Shown here piece after piece: positions 21,410 through 30,144 of a stretch of DNA of 30,144 nucleotides. The stretch's first letter is position 1; each line of letters starts with the position of its first letter. The DNA is from an uncultured Flavobacterium sp. (GTDB lineage: Bacteria; Bacteroidota; Bacteroidia; Flavobacteriales; Flavobacteriaceae). The translations under genes and the position numbers were made by a program. The notes below the pieces were generated by a model. That model saw nothing but the letters and a program-made list of their open reading frames with translations, was not told where the DNA came from and did no database searches. Location: the NCBI RefSeq assembly GCF_946479975.1, contig NZ_CAMLIX010000030.1:1-30144 (forward strand), written 5' to 3'.

Positions 21410-24094
21410 CTATAAATTATATTTCATTGAAAAGATAATGTAACGTGGCTGAACAGTATATTGAGAAACCCTGGTTGAGAACTGTGTGAAGTTGTCATCA
21501 TTAAGATATCTAGTATTCAATAAATTGGTTGCCGATACTTTGTATTCCCATTGACTGTTTTTCTTCTGATAAATTAAACAGGCGCTTAAAAAATCATATT
21601 CATTATTAACAGATTTATCTCCGTTATAATAATGGTAAAACTCATATTCTGAAACAAATGAAAAGCTGTCTAAGAAATAATAATCCAATTTAGCAAAAGG
21701 TTTATCAGTGTAAAAGGTTGAACCGCTGTATTTATTGACCAATAGATTATATCCAAATTCGATATTTGGAAGCTTTTTATAATTTGTTGAAGCTCGTACG
21801 GTATAACTTTGAACGAAACTTTCTGTCGTTCTTACAACCGCATTTTGAATATTATTAAATTTTGACCAATTGACACTTGCATTTACAGATGCTTTATAAT
21901 TTTTTAAAAATGAACGTCCGTAAGCACCAAGTCCAGAGAAAGTTTCGTCGGCTAAATTAGAGTTGTAAGGAACTGATGATTGGTTATTTCCATCAAATTT
22001 CGCTTCAGTTTTAATGGCATCAACTTTTCTTGTGTATGTTGCATTCGCAAAAATATTCTCAAAATTGAACATATTGTATTTAAAATAACGAAGCGAATGC
22101 ACTTGTGAAGTCGCATTTTCTAAAGTACGATTTCCGCGAAACAAACTGCTGTAATTTGACAAAACATAACCTTCAGCTAATTGATTAATATCTGTAAAAT
22201 CATTCGTTAGAGAAAAATTATACGTCAGCGTTTCTGATTTTTTAATTTGATATAAAGCAAAGAAATCTGGCAGGAATTTTACAAAATTCTGAGAATAATC
22301 AGATCCCAGCTGTCCGTTGGTCATTTGATAAGAATGCAGACTTACACCAGGCGTCAGGGTAAATTTGCCAGTTAGAATCTTGTAATGAAAACCTAAAAAG
22401 GCATCATTAAATCTGTAATCGACATCATTATTATTTTGGAAAGCATTCAAATCATTTCTTTCTCCATTATCTAAAATTTGAAAAATATGAGAATTAAAGT
22501 TCTGATACGAATACGTATTTCCTAACGTAATATTGATATTGCTTTTTGGCGTTACCATATAATAGTAATCCAATTTGGCGTCTAATTTATTGGTTTTTAC
22601 AAATCGATCTTGATTGTAATCATTTCGAGATTGTTTAACAAATCCTGACAATGGAAAAGGAAGCGTCTGCAGATCTGCATTGTAAAACGGATTTTCGTCT
22701 TGATATAAATGCTGCATTTCAAAAGCAAAAATATTTTTCGCGCTTTGCGTGTAGTACAAACTCAAATTCTGATTTATTGAAGTCGGATCTTGTTTTTTTG
22801 TCGTAAAAATAGTTTCTGAAATTGATTGCTTTTGTACAATTTGATCTCTAAACAAATCAGAGTATTCTTCCTGCTTGGTCAATTTGGTTAAGATATCATA
22901 ATCAAACTGAAATTTGTCGCTTGGCTTATACGTCGAACTTAATTTAAAAAGTCCCAAATTATTTTTCTGACTTGTATTTTCATCGCGTTTATCCTGATCT
23001 CCAGAATCTAAAATCGTAGTCTGAGATTTGGTTTCTAATGCTGTTTTTGAAGTCGAAAGAATTCCGAAACCACTCAAATTCCAAGCTTTATTAACGGAAT
23101 AAGCGAAGTTTGTAGCGCCAAATTTTGTTTCAATTTCTTTAGCACGATTGTTTCGAAGCAGTGAAATTCCTAAATCATTTGAAGAAACATTAAAATTACT
23201 TCCGCCCTTTTTCATCATGCTTTTGAATCCGCCTGTAAACTTAAAATAATCCTGAGCCGTTAAAGGAAGTTCACCAATATTATTAAAATTGGTAATTAAA
23301 TTAATGCTGTATTTCGGACTATAATAAAACAATTTCGGATTAATAATATAACGGCTGTCCAATTCTCCAACTCCAATTCCTGCCGTCACATCTCCAAACC
23401 AAAAGTTCTTTTTACCTTCTTTTAATTTGATATTCATCGCCACGTTATCCTGATCATTTTCAAGACCTTTTAAAGCGCCCACTTCATTGTAATTTCTTAA
23501 AACCTGAATTTTATCAATTGCATCTGCTGGAATGTTTTTAACGCCTAATTTGGTGTCTCCGTCAAAAAAGTCTTTCCCTTCAACCATTAATTTACTGACT
23601 TTTTTTCCTTCAACTTCAATCTCTCCATCGGCATTTACCTCAACACCTGGAAGTTTTTTCAGTACATCTTCAAGTTTTCGTTCTGTTCCTGTTTTAAAAG
23701 AATCTGCATTATAAACAATCGTATCTCCTTTTATAGAAACCGGCATTTCACGTACAATTTCTACACCTTCCAACTCAATTCCAGCGCCATCCATAACCAC
23801 ATTTTGAGTCATGTTTTCTGTTTTAGTTGTCACGGCAATGTCTTTAGACTTCATTCCGAGGTAACTAACTTTGACAATGTATGAAGTATTCGGTTTTAAA
23901 GTCAGCTGAAATTTCCCTTTATCATTTGTAATTCCGTACGAATCCATTGCTTTTGTACCGTTATTGATCGCCATAATATTGGCCATTTCTAACGGATTTT
24001 TCTGCTCATCTTGAATAATACCATCAAAACGAACACTTTGAGAAAAGCTCACAGCAGTAAAAAGTAAGAAAAAAATAAAAAGTGCTTTATTCAT
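21410..24094 (-). CDS. TonB-receptor-like outer-membrane beta-barrel protein with carboxypeptidase regulatory domain
   Basis: 894 residues. Signal peptide (MNKALFIFFLLFTAVSFSQ), then a carboxypeptidase-regulatory-like Ig fold (about 20-110; GIIQDEQKNPLEMANIMA and VSYLGMKSKD). A plug-like region follows (about 130-230) with LEDVLKKLPGVEVNADGEIE, VEGKDFFDGD and IDKIQVLRNYNEVG. The remainder is a beta-barrel ending IIFSMKYNL. This matches the Bacteroidota outer-membrane beta-barrel family related to TonB receptors. It lies 68 nt downstream of the GLPGLI gene, a common pairing. No TonB box or SusD partner is evident. Substrate unknown. Confidence 0.82.
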   Translation of the reverse strand: MNKALFIFFLLFTAVSFSQSVRFDGIIQDEQKNPLEMANIMAINNGTKAMDSYGITNDKGKFQLTLKPNTSYIVKVSYLGMKSKDIAVTTKTENMTQNVVMDGAGIELEGVEIVREMPVSIKGDTIVYNADSFKTGTERKLEDVLKKLPGVEVNADGEIEVEGKKVSKLMVEGKDFFDGDTKLGVKNIPADAIDKIQVLRNYNEVGALKGLENDQDNVAMNIKLKEGKKNFWFGDVTAGIGVGELDSRYIINPKLFYYSPKYSINLITNFNNIGELPLTAQDYFKFTGGFKSMMKKGGSNFNVSSNDLGISLLRNNRAKEIETKFGATNFAYSVNKAWNLSGFGILSTSKTALETKSQTTILDSGDQDKRDENTSQKNNLGLFKLSSTYKPSDKFQFDYDILTKLTKQEEYSDLFRDQIVQKQSISETIFTTKKQDPTSINQNLSLYYTQSAKNIFAFEMQHLYQDENPFYNADLQTLPFPLSGFVKQSRNDYNQDRFVKTNKLDAKLDYYYMVTPKSNINITLGNTYSYQNFNSHIFQILDNGERNDLNAFQNNNDVDYRFNDAFLGFHYKILTGKFTLTPGVSLHSYQMTNGQLGSDYSQNFVKFLPDFFALYQIKKSETLTYNFSLTNDFTDINQLAEGYVLSNYSSLFRGNRTLENATSQVHSLRYFKYNMFNFENIFANATYTRKVDAIKTEAKFDGNNQSSVPYNSNLADETFSGLGAYGRSFLKNYKASVNASVNWSKFNNIQNAVVRTTESFVQSYTVRASTNYKKLPNIEFGYNLLVNKYSGSTFYTDKPFAKLDYYFLDSFSFVSEYEFYHYYNGDKSVNNEYDFLSACLIYQKKNSQWEYKVSATNLLNTRYLNDDNFTQFSTRVSQYTVQPRYIIFSMKYNL

Positions 24095-24162
24095 TATCAG
24101 AATATTGGAATGTGAAATGTAAAAATTGGAATTTGGAATTTATAATTTTTAAAATTTAAAAC

Positions 24163-25047
24163 TTATCTGCCCATAGGAGGAGGTCCGCCTGCACGTCCGC
24201 GGTTCATCTCTCTAAACTCTTCCATTTTTTTAATTACCGTTTCGTCATATTCTTTCTGAGAAATAATTTTTCCTTTTTTAGAAGGTTTAATGTCTGCTCT
24301 TTCCTTAGGATTTAAAACCACTTTAGAACATAAAATTGTAGTCGTACCATCATTAATTTCTAAAATTAAACCTGGAAGCCCCCAGTAATTCTCTGGACCT
24401 TGATTCACCGGAATTTCTGGTGTGTACCAAGCAGTAACCGTAATTTCTTTTGGCATTTCAAAATTGTCTGCAAAATTGGTTTTGGTATCTCCAGAAGTCT
24501 TTTTAGCTTCATCTTTTTTATCGTCTTCTTTTTTAGGTCTGAAGTTTCTAAAATCACTTTTACTTGCTTCTTTAACAGCCGTTGCTTTGTAGCAATTATA
24601 ACCTCCAATTTGTTTGGTTTCCTGTTCCATTTTCCAATTTAATTTTGGAAGAGAATCAATAATTAGAAATTCTTTGCCCATAAATTCCTTGTCAATAGTA
24701 TATGATTTTGCTTTTACATCTTTATAAAAAGTTCCACCGCCTCCGGTAAGTGAACCAAACATCACGCGGAAACCTTGCTGCTGTCCTGGAGCATCTAGCT
24801 TTTCTTCCTCTTTATAAATAGAAACCGATTTGTCGAAGTTTAAAATATAGGTTTTCTCAAGCATTTTTTTCATACGTTCTTCCATGCTTTTCTGCATTTC
24901 TGGCGTAATATCTCTATTACCTCGCATTCCTTCAAACTTTGGTGCTTGCGTTTTTGACTCGTAAACAGCCATTCCTTGAAAATCTTTTTGAGCTTGTATT
25001 TGAGTTCCAACAAGCATCAATGTCATATAAAAAAGTATTTTTTTCAT
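24163..25047 (-). CDS. GLPGLI-family exported protein
   Basis: 294 residues with a signal peptide (KKILFYMTLMLVGTQIQAQ) and the diagnostic motif GLPGLILEIND (about 222-232), preceded by the usual WYTPEIPVNQGP. The N-terminal YESKTQAPKFEGM and the long Met/Lys-rich helix are also usual. The tail is Arg/Gly/Pro rich (RGRAGGPPPMGR). Function of the family is unknown; members sit next to outer-membrane beta-barrel genes, as here. It is the first gene of the three-gene cluster. Confidence 0.9.
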   Translation of the reverse strand: MKKILFYMTLMLVGTQIQAQKDFQGMAVYESKTQAPKFEGMRGNRDITPEMQKSMEERMKKMLEKTYILNFDKSVSIYKEEEKLDAPGQQQGFRVMFGSLTGGGGTFYKDVKAKSYTIDKEFMGKEFLIIDSLPKLNWKMEQETKQIGGYNCYKATAVKEASKSDFRNFRPKKEDDKKDEAKKTSGDTKTNFADNFEMPKEITVTAWYTPEIPVNQGPENYWGLPGLILEINDGTTTILCSKVVLNPKERADIKPSKKGKIISQKEYDETVIKKMEEFREMNRGRAGGPPPMGR

Positions 25048-25090
25048 TGTATTTTCTTTAAAATTGAGTAAGCTAGAAAAAACTTACACT

Positions 25091-25098
25091 CAAATGTA
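25091..25098 (-). promoter_or_regulatory. Promoter -7 element of the GLPGLI cluster
   Basis: TACATTTG on the minus strand matches TAnnTTTG, 44 nt before the GLPGLI start. The upstream box is TTTT rather than TTTG at about 20 nt. The remainder of the gap to 25262 is AT-rich and shows no other feature. Confidence 0.5.
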
Positions 25099-25262
25099 TT
25101 GTTTATTTTAAAATCTTGAAAATTAAATATATTAATGCGTTCTGTAGATAGATAGAACCGTCTATTTTTTAGACTATTAGAATTTAAAAAAGGTTTAAAG
25201 GATAAAATGAACCTCTAATACAAGTTTTTTTGTAATTTGGCACTCTTGTAAATCAATTTTCT

Positions 25263-25886
25263 ATGCTTAAAACAGTGCAAAAAATTTTATTCTTTCTATC
25301 GCTTTTATGCACTGCGAATCTAATGTCTGCACAGGATTCTGTCATAACTCCTATTCACATTTCTCATTACCAAAATAACGCCGACGAATTTTTAGGTTAT
25401 GATGCTTTTGGTTTTTCTTATCAGATAAAAAACAATGTTTTCAGCAAAACAAAAGGGAACGAAATTTTTGAATATAAAAATGTTTCGTTAGGAAAAATCA
25501 CCAAAGTCGATTTACAAAATCCGTTAAAAATGGTTTTGTTTTATGAAGATTTCAACAGCGTTGTTTTATTGGACAATCAATTGAATAAAATGACTGAAAT
25601 CAATTTTTCTCAAAGTCCAACTCCAATTGTTGTTGATGCAATCGGAATGTCAACACAAAATCAGTTATGGATTTACAATACTTTAAATCAGCAAATTGGA
25701 CTTTTTGATTATTTAAAAAACGAATATAAAACGGTATCTATTCCGTTGACCGAACCGATTAAATATTATCAAACCGATTTCAATACTTTCACTTGGATTG
25801 ACAAAAACAATAACTGGTTTTCGTGCGATATTTTTGGAAAAATTACTTCGCTTGGAAAAATCGCTGCTTTTGAAAAATCGAAATAA
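25263..25886 (+). CDS. Exported protein of unknown function, probably cut short by a frameshift
   Basis: No family recognised. The reading frame gives 207 residues with a signal peptide (LFFLSLLCTANLMSAQ) and repeated beta-strand segments (VVLLDNQLNKMTEINF, NQLWIYNTLNQQIGLFDYL, FTWIDKNNNWFSCDIFGKI) that look like beta-propeller blades. It ends soon after AAFEKSK. The following 190 nt in the -1 frame are clearly coding and continue the pattern up to the kinase start. An extra A in the A5 run at 25873-25877 would join both parts into about 270 residues. The truncation is therefore recent, or a sequencing error. Confidence 0.75.
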   Translation: MLKTVQKILFFLSLLCTANLMSAQDSVITPIHISHYQNNADEFLGYDAFGFSYQIKNNVFSKTKGNEIFEYKNVSLGKITKVDLQNPLKMVLFYEDFNSVVLLDNQLNKMTEINFSQSPTPIVVDAIGMSTQNQLWIYNTLNQQIGLFDYLKNEYKTVSIPLTEPIKYYQTDFNTFTWIDKNNNWFSCDIFGKITSLGKIAAFEKSK

Positions 25887-26077
25887 TAAATACAACTCAA
25901 TACATTTTTAGTAAAGATCATTTTTTGTTCTTTAAAGGTTTTAATAAATCAAATTTGGATGTAATTTCTGAGATTAAAATTTCAGAAAAAACATTTGACA
26001 ATTTTTATTACAAAGACCAAATTTTATCTATTTTTACAGCTACAGATATATACAATTATAAAATCGTAACACCGTAA
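25879..26077 (+). pseudogene. Out-of-frame continuation of the 25263 gene
   Basis: In the -1 frame relative to the upstream ORF, codons read IEIINTTQYIFSKDHFLFFKG and later KISEKTFDNFYYKDQILS, ending YKIVTP and TAA at 26075-26077. The composition and hydrophobic pattern match the upstream part. Its stop overlaps the ATG of the kinase gene (TAATG), a typical coupled operon junction, which argues that the joined frame is the ancestral gene. Confidence 0.7.
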
Positions 26078-26691
26078 TGCACATAGCAATAGCAGGAAAC
26101 ATAGGCGCAGGAAAAACCACACTGACCAAATTATTAGCGAAACATTTTAAATGGGAACCTCATTATGAAGATGTAGTTGATAATCCGTACTTGGATGATT
26201 TTTACCATCAAATGGAACGCTGGTCGTTTAATCTTCAAATTTATTTCTTGAACAGCCGTTTTCGTCAAGTGCAGCAAATTCGCGAAAGCGGAAAAAAAAT
26301 CATTCAGGACAGAACGATTTATGAGGATGCTTACATTTTTGCTCCCAATTTGTATTCGATGGGATTAATGACAAGCCGTGATTTTGACAATTATACTTCA
26401 TTATTTGAATTAATGGAATCTTTGGTAAAACCACCAGATTTATTGATTTATTTAAGAAGTTCTATTCCGAATTTAGTGGGACAGATTCACAAACGCGGAC
26501 GCGAATATGAAAACTCAATTTCAATTGATTATTTAAGCCGTCTAAACGAAAGATATGAAGCTTGGATTCAGACTTATACAAAAGGAAAACTCCTGATTAT
26601 AGACGTTGACAACATCAATTTTGTGGATAATCCAGAAGATTTAGGAAATATCATTAATAGAATTGATGCTGAATTGAACGGATTGTTTTAA
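26077..26691 (+). CDS. Deoxynucleoside kinase
   Basis: 204 residues of the dNK family, which phosphorylates deoxynucleosides for salvage. The P-loop is GNIGAGKTT (7-15), the catalytic and substrate region includes EDVVDNPYL (31-39), DRTIYED (78-84) holds the conserved Asp-Arg pair, and the lid/LID Arg segment is KRGREYE (about 148-154). Which bases it prefers cannot be told. Its ATG overlaps the TAA of the upstream continuation, so translation is probably coupled. A good terminator follows. Confidence 0.93.
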   Translation: MHIAIAGNIGAGKTTLTKLLAKHFKWEPHYEDVVDNPYLDDFYHQMERWSFNLQIYFLNSRFRQVQQIRESGKKIIQDRTIYEDAYIFAPNLYSMGLMTSRDFDNYTSLFELMESLVKPPDLLIYLRSSIPNLVGQIHKRGREYENSISIDYLSRLNERYEAWIQTYTKGKLLIIDVDNINFVDNPEDLGNIINRIDAELNGLF

Positions 26692-26725
26692 ACACTAATT
26701 TCACAGATTTACACGAATAAAAAAA

Positions 26726-26750
26726 AGCCTCTAAAATAATTTTAGAGGCT
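26726..26750. terminator. Terminator after the deoxynucleoside kinase gene (two-way)
   Basis: Perfect 12-bp arms AGCCTCTAAAAT / ATTTTAGAGGCT around a single central A, with an A-run before and TTCTT after. It can serve the convergent membrane-pyrophosphatase gene as well. Confidence 0.8.
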
Positions 26751-26764
26751 TTCTTAGTAATTAT

Positions 26765-26791
26765 CCTAACAGGTTTTCGAAACCTGTTAGG
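26765..26791. repeat. 27-nt palindrome, family B copy 1
   Basis: CCTAACAGGTTT, three bases, AAACCTGTTAGG. A second copy at 26904-26930 is in opposite orientation judging by the flanks (TATCC on one side, GGTAT on the other). Confidence 0.75.
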
Positions 26792-26903
26792 TATAAAATC
26801 TTATCGAATTACATAGTAAATAAATGATAATAAAATGTTTACATAATTTATCCAAGTATAAAACGCCAAAGTTTTATTTATCTTTTTGTCTTCAACATAA
26901 ATA

Positions 26904-26930
26904 CCTAACAGGTTTTAAAAACCTGTTAGG
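26904..26930. repeat. 27-nt palindrome, family B copy 2
   Basis: Same 12-nt arms as the copy at 26765, with TTA/AAA-type centre. The two copies bound a 112-nt AT-rich segment between the convergent kinase and membrane-pyrophosphatase genes, in which I see no gene. Confidence 0.75.
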
Positions 26931-26941
26931 ATATAATAATA

Positions 26942-29494
26942 TTATTTCGCAGCTTCAACTTTTGCTAAAACTTCTTCTTCTGTTCCTTCAAAAACTTCGG
27001 TTGTTGTTTTGCCATTTTCTGTTTTAGTTACTGATCCGGTAGTTTTACCGTTTATGTTTTTAACTTCAACTTTCACAGAAGATTTTTTCTCATATTTAGA
27101 AGTATCAAAACAATCTGTTTTTTTGTAAGGGTTTCCATTTTCATCGAACTGCGCTAGACATTTAGCTGTTTCTTCTGGCGAACAGCCCTTTTCTTTACAC
27201 ATTTTAATACATTCTTCTTTTGTCATTCCAGACATATCGCCGCATTTAGAAATTCCTCCTGCATGAAGTTCTGTTTTTGCACAGCAAGAAGCTTTTCCTG
27301 CAATATCTGACGCTGCATGACCATCACCCAAAATTGGAGCAATTACCAATCCGATCAAACAAGTTAATTTGATTAAAATATTCATTGATGGGCCAGAAGT
27401 ATCTTTAAACGGATCTCCAACAGTATCTCCAGTCACAGCCGCTTTGTGCGCATCTGAACCTTTGTATGTCATTTCTCCGTTGATCATAACTCCAGCTTCA
27501 AAAGACTTTTTAGCATTATCCCAAGCTCCTCCTGCATTGTTTTGAAAAACTGCCCAAAGCACTCCAGAAACGGTGACACCAGCCATATATCCTCCCAACA
27601 TTTCAGCAATAAGCTGATTGTTATCTGAGTAAACTAATTTCCCAATAATAACAATCAAAATAGGAAATCCGATGGTTAAAATTCCTGGAAGCATCATTTC
27701 GCGTAGAGCGGCTTTTGTAGAAATTTCAACGCATTTTCCGTATTCTGGTTTTCCAGTTCCTTCCATGATTCCTGGAATTTCTTTAAACTGACGACGAACT
27801 TCATAAACCATATCCATTGCAGCTTTTCCAACAGAATTCATTGCAAGAGCTGAGAAAACTACTGGAATCATTCCACCGACAAATAACATTGCTAAAACGG
27901 GTGCTTTAAAAATATTAATTCCGTCAATTCCTGTAAAGGTTACATATGCTGCAAATAAAGCTAAAGAAGTTAAAGCTGCAGATGCAATTGCAAATCCTTT
28001 TCCTGTTGCTGCAGTCGTATTTCCTACTGAATCTAAAATATCTGTTCTGGTACGCACTTCTTTTGGTAATTCACTCATTTCTGCAATTCCTCCAGCGTTA
28101 TCAGAAATTGGTCCGAAAGCATCGATTGCCAATTGCATTGCCGTTGTTGCCATCATTGCAGACGCTGCTAAAGCAACACCATAAAATCCTGCTAAAGCAT
28201 AAGAAATCCAAATTGCTACGGCGAATAATATTACGGTTGGAAAAGTAGAAATCATTCCTGTTGCCAAACCTGCAATAACGTTTGTTCCCGCACCTGTTGA
28301 AGATTTTTGAACAATTGCCAATACTGGTTTTGTTCCTAATCCTGTATAATATTCTGTTACTGATGAAATTGCACCACCTACAACTAACCCAACTAAAGTT
28401 GCATAGAAAACACGCATAGATGAAATTGCTTTAGAACCTTCTCCAAAAAAACTCATCTGCATAGTTTCTGGCAGCATATATTTTACTAAAAAATAACAAG
28501 CAACAGCGGTTAAAACAATAGAAACCCAGTTTCCTATATTTAATGCTTTCTGTACTTGTGCTTCTCTAGCATTATCATCTGATATTTTTACTAAAGTTGT
28601 TCCGATGATAGAAAATAAGATTCCGAAACCTGCAATTGCCATTGGAAGTAAAATTGGACCAATGCCACCGAAAGCGTCGTTGATACTGCCTCCCATATCT
28701 TTTATTACATAGTTTCCAAGAACCATTGCGGCTAAAACTGTTGCCACATACGAACCAAATAAATCAGCTCCCATACCTGCAACGTCACCTACGTTATCTC
28801 CCACGTTATCTGCAATTGTAGCAGGATTACGCGGATCATCTTCTGGAATTCCTGCTTCTACCTTACCTACTAAGTCGGCACCCACATCGGCTGCTTTTGT
28901 GTAAATTCCGCCTCCAACACGCGCAAATAAAGCAATTGATTCTGCACCGAGAGAGAAACCTGCAAGCGTTTCCAAAACGATAGTCATAGTTTCGGTATCT
29001 CTCCAAACTCCGCCAGAAAATAGATGAAAGAACAATATAAAAAAGGATGTTAAGCCTAAAACTGCTAAACCCGCAACACCTAAGCCCATTACGGTTCCGC
29101 CGCCAAAAGAAACTTTCAGAGCTTGCGGTAAACTCGTACGTGCGGCTTGAGTGGTTCTAACGTTTGTTTTAGTTGCTATTTTCATTCCCATATTTCCTGC
29201 TAAAGCAGAGAAGAATGCTCCAAAAATAAATGCAATTACTATAAATAAATGTGTTTTAACACCTGGAATAAAAGTAATTCCTGCCAAAGCTAAACTGGCA
29301 ATAATTACAAATATGGTTAATAGTTTATATTCGGCTTTTAAGAAGGCTAAAGCGCCTTCGTAAATGTAATCTGAAATCTCTTTCATCTTGCCATCTCCAG
29401 CATCTTGTTTTAAAACCCAAGTCCTTTTTATTCCCATGAAAAGTAATCCTAAAACTGCCATAACAATTGGCAGGTAAATCATAAATGCATTCAT
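26942..29494 (-). CDS. hppA: Membrane-bound ion-pumping pyrophosphatase with Cys-rich C-terminal tail
   Basis: 850 residues. The core (about 1-723) has some 16 membrane segments and the signature [37 protein letters not shown]. It splits pyrophosphate and pumps Na+ and/or H+. Ala in [10 protein letters not shown], where K+-independent enzymes have Lys, marks the K+-dependent class. Residues 724-850 are an added soluble tail with eight cysteines (737, 738, 751, 762, 766, 771, 779, 795), including [11 protein letters not shown], then a Lys/Thr/Glu-rich end. Family members usually end near residue 700-735, so the tail is unusual. C-termini of this family face the periplasm, so it may be disulfide-bonded or bind metal. 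A soluble pyrophosphatase gene is next to it. Confidence 0.95.
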   Translation of the reverse strand: MNAFMIYLPIVMAVLGLLFMGIKRTWVLKQDAGDGKMKEISDYIYEGALAFLKAEYKLLTIFVIIASLALAGITFIPGVKTHLFIVIAFIFGAFFSALAGNMGMKIATKTNVRTTQAARTSLPQALKVSFGGGTVMGLGVAGLAVLGLTSFFILFFHLFSGGVWRDTETMTIVLETLAGFSLGAESIALFARVGGGIYTKAADVGADLVGKVEAGIPEDDPRNPATIADNVGDNVGDVAGMGADLFGSYVATVLAAMVLGNYVIKDMGGSINDAFGGIGPILLPMAIAGFGILFSIIGTTLVKISDDNAREAQVQKALNIGNWVSIVLTAVACYFLVKYMLPETMQMSFFGEGSKAISSMRVFYATLVGLVVGGAISSVTEYYTGLGTKPVLAIVQKSSTGAGTNVIAGLATGMISTFPTVILFAVAIWISYALAGFYGVALAASAMMATTAMQLAIDAFGPISDNAGGIAEMSELPKEVRTRTDILDSVGNTTAATGKGFAIASAALTSLALFAAYVTFTGIDGINIFKAPVLAMLFVGGMIPVVFSALAMNSVGKAAMDMVYEVRRQFKEIPGIMEGTGKPEYGKCVEISTKAALREMMLPGILTIGFPILIVIIGKLVYSDNNQLIAEMLGGYMAGVTVSGVLWAVFQNNAGGAWDNAKKSFEAGVMINGEMTYKGSDAHKAAVTGDTVGDPFKDTSGPSMNILIKLTCLIGLVIAPILGDGHAASDIAGKASCCAKTELHAGGISKCGDMSGMTKEECIKMCKEKGCSPEETAKCLAQFDENGNPYKKTDCFDTSKYEKKSSVKVEVKNINGKTTGSVTKTENGKTTTEVFEGTEEEVLAKVEAAK

Positions 29495-29547
29495 AATTAT
29501 TAATGGTTTTGGTTAATAGTCAACAAACTAACTGAACGAATTTAAAC

Positions 29548-29584
29548 AAAAAAGCAATACTCCTGACGGCAGTATTGCTTTTTT
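29548..29584 (-). terminator. Terminator after ppa
   Basis: 14-bp stem AAAAAAGCAATACT (29548-29561) with AGTATTGCTTTTTT (29571-29584), 9-nt loop. It separates ppa from hppA, so hppA should have its own promoter; TTAGTTTG in the gap is a near match to the -7 element. Confidence 0.85.
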
Positions 29585-29605
29585 TATAATAGAATAAGGT
29601 ATAAT

Positions 29606-30136
29606 TTATCTAATACTAAATAATCCCTCTGGTTTATTTTCAATATCTTCAAAACGTTTTGTACACTCAGCGATAATGTCGTAAGCTTCTTTTACGTCTC
29701 CCCATCCTTCTACATCAACTTTTTTGTTTTCTAAGTCTTTGTAAACTTGGAAAAAGTGTTCAATTTCTTTTACTAAGTGTGGGTTAATATCAGAAAGATC
29801 GTTTAGTGAATTCCAAATTGGATCTGAAACTGGTACACAAATAATTTTCTCGTCTGGTCCTTTATCATCAGCCATGTGGAAAACTCCAATTGGCTTAACT
29901 TCCATCACACATCCTGGAAAAGTTGGCTCGTTTACCAAAACTAATACGTCAAGAGGATCTCCATCTAAAGCTAAAGTTTCTGGAATAAATCCGTAATCTG
30001 CCGGGTACATCATAGAAGAGAATAACATTCTGTCAAAACGCATTCTTTTAATTTCAAAATCGTACTCGTATTTATTTCTGCTTCCTCTAGGTATTTCGAT
30101 TAATACATCGAAAGTCGTTAATTTGTCTGCGGTCAT
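29606..30136 (-). CDS. ppa: Soluble inorganic pyrophosphatase, family I
   Basis: 176 residues hydrolysing pyrophosphate to phosphate in the cytoplasm. It has the family signature DGDPLDVLVLV (58-68) with metal-binding aspartates D58, D60 and D63, IPRGSRNKYEYD (15-26) with the conserved Glu, and MADDKGPDEKI (about 88-98). Length is usual for bacterial enzymes. It is followed by a strong terminator and then by hppA, so the cell has both a heat-releasing and an energy-saving way to remove pyrophosphate. Upstream control lies outside the window. Confidence 0.96.
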   Translation of the reverse strand: MTADKLTTFDVLIEIPRGSRNKYEYDFEIKRMRFDRMLFSSMMYPADYGFIPETLALDGDPLDVLVLVNEPTFPGCVMEVKPIGVFHMADDKGPDEKIICVPVSDPIWNSLNDLSDINPHLVKEIEHFFQVYKDLENKKVDVEGWGDVKEAYDIIAECTKRFEDIENKPEGLFSIR

Positions 30137-30144
30137 TTTCGTTT

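Noticed and set aside
25873..25886. Programmed ribosomal frameshifting at the A-run
   Set aside because: A5 followed by T is not a strong slippery heptamer and no downstream stimulatory structure is obvious; mutation or sequencing error is simpler.
26792..26903. A small gene between the two 27-nt palindromes
   Set aside because: Open frames are very short and AT-rich, without a start context or recognisable product.

Overview
The window looks like chromosome of a Flavobacterium-type member of the Bacteroidota. It is AT-rich, most genes have no Shine-Dalgarno sequence, and promoters match the Bacteroidota pattern TTTG - about 19 nt - TAnnTTTG. Outer-membrane proteins end in aromatic residues, and there is a GLPGLI-family protein. 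No tRNA, rRNA, IS element, prophage or CRISPR was seen. Nearly everything from 1 to 19000 concerns assimilation of sulfur and synthesis of methionine and S-adenosylmethionine (SAM).

Layout. 1-2830 (minus strand): a tauE-cysH-cysD sulfate-assimilation operon behind a very good promoter; cysD runs off the left edge. 3043-4329: a second TauE/SafE permease on the plus strand, convergent with an Rrf2-family regulator. 4575-9976 (minus strand): metX-thrA (a bifunctional aspartokinase/homoserine dehydrogenase), an OsmC-like protein and metZ. metX is preceded by a clear SAM-I riboswitch. 10347-13781 (minus strand): metY, a degenerate stand-alone homoserine dehydrogenase paralogue and a small unknown gene. 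14369-17215: a TonB-dependent receptor. 17752-19002 (plus strand): metK, behind a good promoter and a SAM-II-like pseudoknot riboswitch with two extra hairpins.

The most interesting content lies in the intergenic regions. Four tiny ORFs on the minus strand (around 10930, 10741, 14210 and 17404) are each followed by an intrinsic terminator. In all four, the end of the tiny ORF can pair with the 5' arm of its own terminator, the arrangement of classical leader-peptide attenuation. The peptides share an N-K-M-F or N-M-M-(C/S)-C-K-M core; the one ahead of metY has 6 Met and 6 Cys in 26 residues. Two of these attenuator regions are followed by small proteins (61 and 66 aa) that resemble each other and match no family I know. 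I propose a Met/Cys-sensing attenuation regulon that works alongside the two SAM riboswitch classes and the Rrf2 regulator. The TonB receptor behind the fourth leader may take up a sulfur-containing nutrient.

19078-25047 (minus strand) is an exported or outer-membrane cluster: a GLPGLI protein, a carboxypeptidase-regulatory/beta-barrel protein and a 749-aa exported protein. 25263-26691 (plus strand) has an exported protein with a probable one-base frameshift, whose continuation overlaps the start of a deoxynucleoside kinase. 26942-30136 (minus strand) pairs a membrane pyrophosphatase that has an unusual Cys-rich tail with a soluble pyrophosphatase. Several short palindromic repeat families lie between genes.
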